This document shows, piece after piece, positions 63,701-64,000 of a DNA stretch of 64,000 nucleotides. The position numbers and the translations under genes are program-made. The notes under the pieces were generated by a model. That model was not told the DNA's origin. It made no database searches and worked only from the letters and a program-made list of their open reading frames with translations. The first letter of the stretch is position 1. Each line of letters starts with the position of its first letter. Source of the stretch: Lampris incognitus (lineage: Eukaryota; Chordata; Actinopteri; Lampriformes; Lampridae). The stretch covers positions 68,570,167-68,634,166 of the forward strand of contig NC_079216.1 of NCBI RefSeq assembly GCF_029633865.1, read 5' to 3'.

Positions 63701-64000
63701 TTTCATCATGTAAGTGACCTCTTCAGAAAAGTTTCATCCCTCATGTAGGTGACCTCTTCAGAAACGTTATATCAATCATGTAGTTGACCTCTTCAGAAAA
63801 GTTTCGTCACTCATGTAGTTGACCTCTTCAGAAACGTTTCATCACTCATGTAAGTGACCTCGTCAGAAACGTTTCATCACTCATGTAGGTGACCTCTTCA
63901 GAAACGTTTCATCACTGATGTAGGTGACCTCTTCAGAAACGTTTCATTACTCATGTAGGTGACCTTGTCAGAAAAGTTTCATCACTCATGTAGGTGACCT
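26846..64000 (+). CDS. eea1: eea1 gene: early endosome antigen 1, 24 coding exons, 3' end beyond window
   Basis: Twenty-four exons joined in phase give 3420 coding bases, 1140 residues, with no stop. They are 26846-26869, 30313-30390, 30609-30721, 30850-30904, 31012-31077, 31319-31349, 31436-31540, 31851-31972, 34936-35091, 36643-36759, 46707-47045, 47623-47772, 47876-47995, 49745-49948, 50236-50436, 50701-50814, 50971-51126, 58050-58189, 58341-58671, 59290-59391, 59474-59668, 59885-60067, 60402-60587 and 62347-62478. The N-terminus MFRRILQ and a C2H2 finger (C38, C41, H54, H59) precede a very long coiled coil, the EEA1 architecture. The known protein tethers early endosomes: the finger binds Rab5 and the C-terminal FYVE domain binds PI3P. 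Human EEA1 has 1411 residues, so about 270, including the second Rab5 site and FYVE domain, lie past 64000. Introns 8, 10, 17 and 23 are swollen by transposons. Confidence 0.94.
28296..28425 (+). repeat. SINE-B 3' portion
   Basis: TGGACTGGCGGCCTGTCCAG, GGGATAGGCTTCAGCATCCC and AGGATAAGCGGTTTGGATAA are typical of the 3' part of the element at 33259-33722. The tRNA-like head is absent. Confidence 0.7.
28976..29480. repeat. Unclassified interspersed repeat (TTTATTAGGTACACC start)
   Basis: GCCAGTTTATTAGGTACACC and following text such as AGCATCTCCCAAACAGCTG resemble a widespread fish interspersed repeat. I cannot name the family. Confidence 0.45.
29492..29757 (+). mobile_element. tRNA-derived SINE, family C
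   Basis: A tRNA-like head (GGTAGAGCAGG box-A-like and GGTTTGAGTGTTGG box-B-like) leads to CCTGAGCAAGTCACCTAACC and the tail GTAAAGCACTTTGG...GTGCTATATAAATGCAG, ending in repeated CATTTAC. Confidence 0.7.
30313..30390 (+). CDS. eea1: eea1 coding exon 2 (residues 9-34)
   Basis: It begins TPGKGGSQTPESEQ, matching the low-complexity N-terminal linker of EEA1, and lies between tccag and gtaaac. Confidence 0.88.
30609..30721 (+). CDS. eea1: eea1 coding exon 3, C2H2 zinc finger (residues 35-72)
   Basis: It encodes GFICPQCMKSHNSAEDLFKH and YDLFHDTGD. The Zn ligands C38-x2-C41-x12-H54-x4-H59 are intact; in the family this finger contacts Rab5. It ends in phase 2 (CG|gtgaga). Confidence 0.93.
30850..30904 (+). 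CDS. eea1: eea1 coding exon 4 (residues 72-90)
   Basis: It encodes REDLTMLRQEVQDLHASLK, the start of the coiled coil, and matches the conserved RQEVQDLQASLK stretch of mammalian EEA1. Confidence 0.92.
31012..31077 (+). CDS. eea1: eea1 coding exon 5 (residues 91-112)
   Basis: It encodes EERWFSGELKKELDRVQGQL and two further residues of coiled coil; donor CAA|gtaatt. Confidence 0.88.
31319..31349 (+). CDS. eea1: eea1 coding exon 6 (residues 113-123)
   Basis: A 31-nt exon encoding SDGQTDPEDL. It bridges the phases of its neighbours exactly (phase 0 in, phase 1 out) and is flanked by ccacag and gtagga. Confidence 0.8.
31436..31540 (+). CDS. eea1: eea1 coding exon 7 (residues 123-158)
   Basis: It contains EKFNIKQMKDLFEQKAAQLA, nearly identical to mammalian EEA1. 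Confidence 0.94.
31851..31972 (+). CDS. eea1: eea1 coding exon 8 (residues 158-198)
   Basis: It starts DIKSRYDEEKSLREAADQRL and ends ERLHTEL|gtacaa; coiled coil. An L2 LINE follows in the next intron. Confidence 0.93.
32361..33035 (+). pseudogene. L2-like reverse transcriptase fragments
   Basis: Two overlapping frames hold RT motifs from the finger/palm region through the YADD box. An in-frame TGA near 32688 and a frame change separate them. This is transposon-derived and not part of eea1, although it lies in the same orientation. Confidence 0.8.
33259..33722 (+). mobile_element. tRNA-derived SINE, family B, inserted in the L2 LINE
   Basis: The tRNA-like part includes GCCCAGTGGTTAGCGCTG and GGTTCGAACCCTGG; the body has TTGCATGTTCTCCCCGTGTC and TCCCACAGTCCAAAGACATG; the tail ends in GGATGGACGGATGG. 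The 11-bp sequence TTGTCTTTTAA flanks it at 33248-33258 and 33723-33733. The first ~80 bp of the insert precede the tRNA-like head and may be another element. Confidence 0.8.
34406..34935 (+). other. eea1: Remainder of eea1 intron 8
   Basis: No element recognised apart from a poly-T run at about 34740-34763. Confidence 0.7.
34936..35091 (+). CDS. eea1: eea1 coding exon 9 (residues 199-250)
   Basis: It begins LQRPGVEDVEVLKKELVQVQ, a highly conserved EEA1 segment, and ends TTSE|gtgagg in phase 0. Confidence 0.94.
35092..36642 (+). other. eea1: eea1 intron 9
   Basis: A 1.55-kb intron without recognised transposons. It contains the candidate microexon at 36346-36360. Confidence 0.8.
36346..36360 (+). 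other. eea1: Candidate 15-nt in-frame microexon in eea1 intron 9
   Basis: ATTTGTAAACTGGAG (ICKLE) sits between a strong pyrimidine tract ending TTGCTCTCTCTTCAAG and a donor gtaaaa. Including it would keep phase 0 and add five residues between TTSE and MTISQL. Its use is unproven, so it is left out of the gene model. Confidence 0.35.
36643..36759 (+). CDS. eea1: eea1 coding exon 10 (residues 251-289)
   Basis: It encodes MTISQLKAELEKGPQEAAVY and a Gln-rich end, matching ATISQLRSELAKGPQEVAVY of mammals. Confidence 0.93.
36760..38053 (+). other. eea1: 5' part of eea1 intron 10
   Basis: AT-rich intronic DNA with no recognised gene or repeat before the Tc1-derived element. Confidence 0.7.
38433..38627 (+). 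pseudogene. Tc1-like transposase N-terminal fragment, left arm
   Basis: A 64-codon frame with the DNA-binding HTH that runs into the palindrome centre after TAQTGSN. No DDE catalytic region. Confidence 0.8.
38584..38871 (-). pseudogene. Tc1-like transposase N-terminal fragment, right arm
   Basis: A 95-codon frame with the same N-terminus as the left arm, continuing through RKRSGRPRCTTEQEDKYIRV to the second HTH region before ending at the rearrangement junction. No DDE catalytic region. Confidence 0.8.
39371..39972 (-). repeat. 3' LTR of the BEL/Pao element
   Basis: 602 bp. By eye it differs from the other LTR by about 9 substitutions and one 2-bp indel. Confidence 0.9.
40002..40829 (-). 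pseudogene. BEL/Pao integrase core and C-terminal domain
   Basis: A 275-codon frame with FRSDRGTNFVGA (second catalytic Asp) and GRVWERMIGVARR (catalytic Glu), then the BEL-type C-terminal domain (GDVVLLKDSQAKRNEWPTGL). The frame starts inside the catalytic core, and the upstream part is separated by a stop. Confidence 0.85.
41052..41890 (-). pseudogene. BEL/Pao RNase H and integrase zinc-binding region, two overlapping frames
   Basis: The frame at 41438-41890 begins MPRLELCAAVFAVELADML and contains FYTDSRVVLGYI of RNase H. The frame at 41052-41690 continues it and ends in an HHCC-like region (YYHKRVAHQGRH) at a TGA. A frame change lies between about 41640 and 41690. Confidence 0.78.
41915..43849 (-). 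pseudogene. BEL/Pao pol: protease C-terminal part and reverse transcriptase
   Basis: A 644-codon frame. The first ~130 residues correspond to the retropepsin-like domain of BEL elements; RT follows, including the catalytic YVDDGLTS near residue 430 and a downstream connection region. The N-terminal part of the protease lies upstream in other frames (43850-44005), so the product is incomplete. Confidence 0.85.
43997..44317 (-). pseudogene. BEL/Pao nucleocapsid-like zinc-knuckle segment
   Basis: The frame holds CPLHNKPHPLRKC and CYRCCVSSSHLDKDC, and then CRECKSDSHPAALH: Cys/His knuckles as in BEL/Pao proteins. It is shifted relative to gag and ends at a stop before the protease region. Confidence 0.8.
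44356..45840 (-). pseudogene. BEL/Pao gag-like ORF
   Basis: A 494-codon frame starts 97 bp inside the 5' LTR. An N-terminal Ala/Arg/Glu-rich coiled-coil-like segment (residues about 25-125) is followed by the gag core typical of BEL elements. It terminates just before the zinc-knuckle region, which lies in a different frame. Confidence 0.85.
45937..46540 (-). repeat. 5' LTR of the BEL/Pao element
   Basis: 604 bp. Its outer (right) end abuts the CCATCT duplicate at 46541-46546. Confidence 0.9.
46541..46706 (+). other. eea1: 3' end of eea1 intron 10
   Basis: Short intronic sequence ending in tgttgtcacag before exon 11. Confidence 0.8.
46707..47045 (+). CDS. eea1: eea1 coding exon 11 (residues 290-402)
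   Basis: The largest coding exon seen, 113 codons of heptad-rich coiled coil from SLSEKLARQEKEHQELEERL to QQQNEITQ|gtgagt. The human counterpart aligns without a large gap, so the transposon-laden intron before it has not removed coding sequence. Confidence 0.93.
47165..47520 (+). mobile_element. tRNA-derived SINE, family B-like, alternative tail
   Basis: The head GCGGCACGGTGGCCCAGTGG and GGTTCGAACACCAGG matches the copy at 33345. The body keeps TTGCATGTTCTCCCTGTGTC. The 3' part differs, ending in AAAATGGCTTTCTTC repeats. It lies in eea1 intron 11. Confidence 0.7.
47623..47772 (+). CDS. eea1: eea1 coding exon 12 (residues 403-452)
   Basis: It starts LHAKLLEAERQLGELQGRLK and contains KEQRQLSGEKLKDREQQAAD; near-identical to mammals. 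Confidence 0.95.
47876..47995 (+). CDS. eea1: eea1 coding exon 13 (residues 453-492)
   Basis: It encodes LQHQLEKAKQQHQELQALQQ and ends KLREAQ|gtgctg. Confidence 0.93.
48030..48247. repeat. Interspersed fish repeat fragment (TATAGCGCTAAATCAC)
   Basis: TTTATATAGCGCTAAATCAC and CAGAGGGCTTCACGTACACA resemble a widespread fish repeat that continues after the SINE at 48683-48745. Confidence 0.45.
48248..48671 (+). mobile_element. tRNA-derived SINE, family A, copy 4 (plus orientation)
   Basis: The head GTAGTGTAGCGGTCTATTC and box B GGTTCGAATCCCC are followed by the full body, ending GGGGAGAAAAAGGGGGGAGG plus an A-rich tail. An exact 11-bp target duplication AGAGGAGGGAA flanks it at 48237-48247 and 48672-48682. 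It is the clearest copy for tRNA-derived promoter boxes. Confidence 0.92.
48683..49744 (+). other. eea1: 3' part of eea1 intron 13
   Basis: AT-rich intron sequence. Apart from the continuation of the host repeat near 48683-48745, nothing was recognised. Confidence 0.7.
49745..49948 (+). CDS. eea1: eea1 coding exon 14 (residues 493-560)
   Basis: It begins NDLEQVLRQIGDKDQKIQNL and contains AGEGETAVLNQLKEKNHTLQ, the best-conserved coiled-coil block of EEA1. Confidence 0.96.
50236..50436 (+). CDS. eea1: eea1 coding exon 15 (residues 561-627)
   Basis: It begins VTQLTDKLKNQSESHKQARD; the acceptor tgaag|GTG follows a T-rich tract and the donor is CAG|gtaact. Confidence 0.95.
50457..50550 (-). repeat. 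SINE-B 3' fragment, reverse
   Basis: (CCAT)n followed by TATCCAGACCGCTTATCCTG and GCTGGAGCCTATCCCAGCAG is the reverse complement of the tail at 28296-28425. Confidence 0.75.
50701..50814 (+). CDS. eea1: eea1 coding exon 16 (residues 628-665)
   Basis: It encodes LKAKTEMLLSAEAAKAAQRA and ends LQDKQQ|gtgaac. Confidence 0.95.
50971..51126 (+). CDS. eea1: eea1 coding exon 17 (residues 666-717)
   Basis: It encodes ELVKTQKKFEDNCQRLQERQ and ends EGLNK|gtgaat. The following 6.9-kb intron carries a MITE, minisatellites, an RTE LINE and a SINE. Confidence 0.92.
51394..52677. mobile_element. piggyBac-type MITE (TTAA ends) with nested L2 fragment
   Basis: Terminal inverted repeats read TTAAAGAACCAGTGTGTAGG on the left and the inverse of CCTACACACTGGTCCTTTAA on the right, each with TTAA at the extremity. 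The MITE body is split by about 0.83 kb of L2-like sequence (about 51722-52550). Confidence 0.82.
51722..52550 (-). mobile_element. L2-like LINE 3' fragment nested in the MITE
   Basis: On the minus strand, LIQNAAARVLTKTKS and VLRSLHWLPCRID (52178-52378) and AAFSFHAPHIWNKLPENCRS (51938-52147) are the C-terminal part of L2-type reverse transcriptase proteins. The end has TTTATTTATATAGCAC. Frames are broken. Confidence 0.75.
52678..53389 (+). other. eea1: eea1 intron 17 segment
   Basis: AT-rich DNA with a short GT run near 53148; no gene or element recognised. Confidence 0.65.
53390..53695. repeat. Imperfect tandem repeat, about 31-bp unit
   Basis: Repeats of TTACACTATACACAGTACAC plus AACATACAG, with indels; about 9 copies in eea1 intron 17. 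Confidence 0.85.
53805..55095. repeat. Minisatellite, 42-bp unit (41-bp variants), about 31 copies
   Basis: Units contain ACCCATACCTTTAATTAGAT, TGTTCAGG and CRGGAGTTAAGACA. The period of 42 keeps one frame open on each strand (14-residue repeats GMGCLNSCLNNLIK and LRQPIPLIRLFRQE) until 41-bp units shift it near 54520-54560, 54770-54790 and 54900. No start-context, splice or domain evidence for a protein. Confidence 0.95.
55096..56245 (+). mobile_element. RTE-type LINE fragment, internally deleted
   Basis: Open pieces carry KAKEKAYGELYDRLDTKEGE, LYRLARQRERAAKDVQQVRA and KEEVRAAMKRLKSGKALGPD (55351-55793, linker and start of RT), then jump to RPAMLYGLETVILMKRQEVQ and WFGHVWRRDAGYIGRRML (55784-56194, RTE C-terminal region). 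The RT palm is deleted. The 3' end has GGAGCAGCCAAAAG and a TAG triplet run. Confidence 0.85.
55351..56194 (+). pseudogene. RTE-like ORF remnants
   Basis: Three short frames (55351-55560, 55536-55793, 55784-56194) together cover the linker, early RT and C-terminus. The catalytic YxDD region is missing between about 55770 and 55800, so it is inactive. Confidence 0.8.
56250..56919 (+). other. eea1: eea1 intron 17 segment
   Basis: No gene or element recognised. The short open frame at 56487-56906 has no known domain. Confidence 0.6.
56920..57360 (-). mobile_element. tRNA-derived SINE, family A, copy 5, head deleted
   Basis: Minus-oriented copy flanked by AAGTTGTCC at 56911-56919 and 57361-57369. 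Near the right end the sequence passes directly from GGAATAGAC to TCTCCGGACGCCCC, missing the box-A part present in other copies. Confidence 0.85.
57370..58049 (+). other. eea1: 3' part of eea1 intron 17
   Basis: Intronic sequence without a recognised element, ending ctgccacag before exon 18. Confidence 0.7.
58050..58189 (+). CDS. eea1: eea1 coding exon 18 (residues 718-764)
   Basis: It encodes KLESQVAEMQAAWEQAQQEV and ends RVG with two bases of a split codon (GG|gtaagc), phase 2. This region diverges from the mammalian protein but keeps the heptad pattern. Confidence 0.88.
58341..58671 (+). CDS. eea1: eea1 coding exon 19 (residues 764-874)
   Basis: It contains ASLQEELKKKVANMSDSQQQ and continues as uninterrupted coiled coil to AMEEK|gtacgt. 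The phase fits the preceding exon. Confidence 0.9.
58672..59289 (+). other. eea1: eea1 intron 19
   Basis: A 618-bp intron with no recognised element. Confidence 0.8.
59290..59391 (+). CDS. eea1: eea1 coding exon 20 (residues 875-908)
   Basis: It encodes EKSNEKARKELLKNIEAVTQ and ends EKMKE|gtaagc; Lys/Glu-rich coiled coil. Confidence 0.9.
59474..59668 (+). CDS. eea1: eea1 coding exon 21 (residues 909-973)
   Basis: It encodes TEKGLKTQLASLTEQHSKTQ and ends INVKK|gtatac. The intron before it is only 82 bp. Confidence 0.9.
59885..60067 (+). CDS. eea1: eea1 coding exon 22 (residues 974-1034)
   Basis: It ends SLSKLQSDCYGKESEVSALR followed by QDLK, matching the mammalian FKQLQSDFYGRESELLATRQDLK block. 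Confidence 0.94.
60402..60587 (+). CDS. eea1: eea1 coding exon 23 (residues 1035-1096)
   Basis: It encodes LSDEKLSLAQEELVANRTHQ and continues to LEELQKQQ|gttaga; conserved. Confidence 0.93.
60610..60650. repeat. (CA)n/(TA)n microsatellite
   Basis: CA run followed by TA run in eea1 intron 23, immediately before a hAT-like MITE. Confidence 0.9.
60651..61209. mobile_element. hAT-like MITE with internal (TA)n
   Basis: The ends TTAGGGGTGTGTCAGTGTAC and the inverse of GTACACGTTCACATCCCTAA match at about 16 of 20 positions. The element lies inside TA-rich DNA, so the target duplication is ambiguous (TATATATR). It contains a pure TA run at 60727-60782 and no transposase. Confidence 0.6.
61226..62190. 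mobile_element. Palindromic (fold-back) Tc1-like element, copy 2, inverted and deleted
   Basis: It has the same ends (CACTACCGTTCAAAAGTTTG) and TA flanks as the copy at 38054-39250, but in the opposite orientation. The intact arm and centre carry the 95-codon transposase N-terminus at 61606-61893. The second arm lacks about 232 bp between TCTTCAATTTC and AGCTAGAATGCC, giving 965 instead of 1197 bp. Confidence 0.9.
61606..61893 (+). pseudogene. Tc1-like transposase N-terminal fragment, copy 2
   Basis: Same 95-codon frame as 38584-38871 with one Q-to-R change near the start (SSETRQS). It is an HTH DNA-binding fragment without the DDE domain. Confidence 0.8.
62270..62300. repeat. (CA)n microsatellite
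   Basis: About 14 CA dinucleotides, shortly before eea1 exon 24. Confidence 0.9.
62347..62478 (+). CDS. eea1: eea1 coding exon 24 (residues 1097-1140), last exon in window
   Basis: It encodes GLAKEELEKEKRRVEEFSKA and ends LKALGERNEK|gttaga. The rest of the gene continues beyond the window. Confidence 0.88.
62650..64000. repeat. Minisatellite, 35-bp unit (31-bp variants), at least 38 copies, runs off window
   Basis: Units contain GTTTCATCACTCATGTAGGT and GACCTCTTCAGAAAC. Each standard junction forms the 10-bp palindrome GAAACGTTTC. A 31-bp variant lacks ACTC. It sits in the eea1 intron after exon 24. Confidence 0.96.

Overview
The window is vertebrate, almost certainly teleost fish, genomic DNA. 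It holds two intron-rich vertebrate genes on the + strand embedded in fish-type repeats: L2- and RTE-like LINEs, tRNA-derived SINEs, a Tc1-like fold-back element, a BEL/Pao LTR retrotransposon, MITEs and very large minisatellites. There is no prokaryotic content. The species cannot be named from sequence alone.

Layout. 1-967: low-complexity purine tract, then the CpG-rich 5' flank of nudt4. 968-22432: nudt4 (diphosphoinositol polyphosphate phosphohydrolase 2), five coding exons, complete, 188 aa. Its 15.9-kb first intron carries three ~2-kb minisatellites (units of 31, 20/22 and 20/24 bp), and introns 1 and 4 carry copies of one SINE family. 22433-26845: nudt4 3' flank, a 2.5-kb ~38-bp minisatellite, then the eea1 promoter region with a 58-bp triplication containing a palindrome. 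26846-64000: eea1 (early endosome antigen 1), 24 coding exons giving the first 1140 residues in an unbroken frame; the C-terminal part, including the FYVE domain, lies beyond the window.

The eea1 introns hold most of the mobile DNA: an L2 LINE split by a SINE (32.1-34.4 kb), a palindromic Tc1-derived element (38.1-39.3 kb), an antisense, young but broken BEL/Pao element with paired LTRs and target duplication (39.4-46.5 kb), a piggyBac-type MITE with a nested L2 piece (51.4-52.7 kb), a 42-bp minisatellite abutting an internally deleted RTE LINE (53.8-56.2 kb), a hAT-like MITE (60.7-61.2 kb), a second fold-back copy (61.2-62.2 kb), and a 35-bp minisatellite running off the window end.

The two host genes act in different processes: nudt4 in inositol pyrophosphate and dinucleotide turnover in the cytosol, eea1 in Rab5/PI3P-dependent early endosome tethering. 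Their adjacency reflects vertebrate synteny rather than a shared pathway. The most interesting points are a candidate 15-nt in-frame microexon in eea1 intron 9, the palindrome-bearing triplication next to the eea1 start, the fold-back Tc1 family seen twice, and minisatellite DNA making up roughly 11-12 kb of the window with visible higher-order structure. All exon boundaries were read by eye from splice consensus, phase and recalled similarity to the human proteins; no alignment or transcript data were used.
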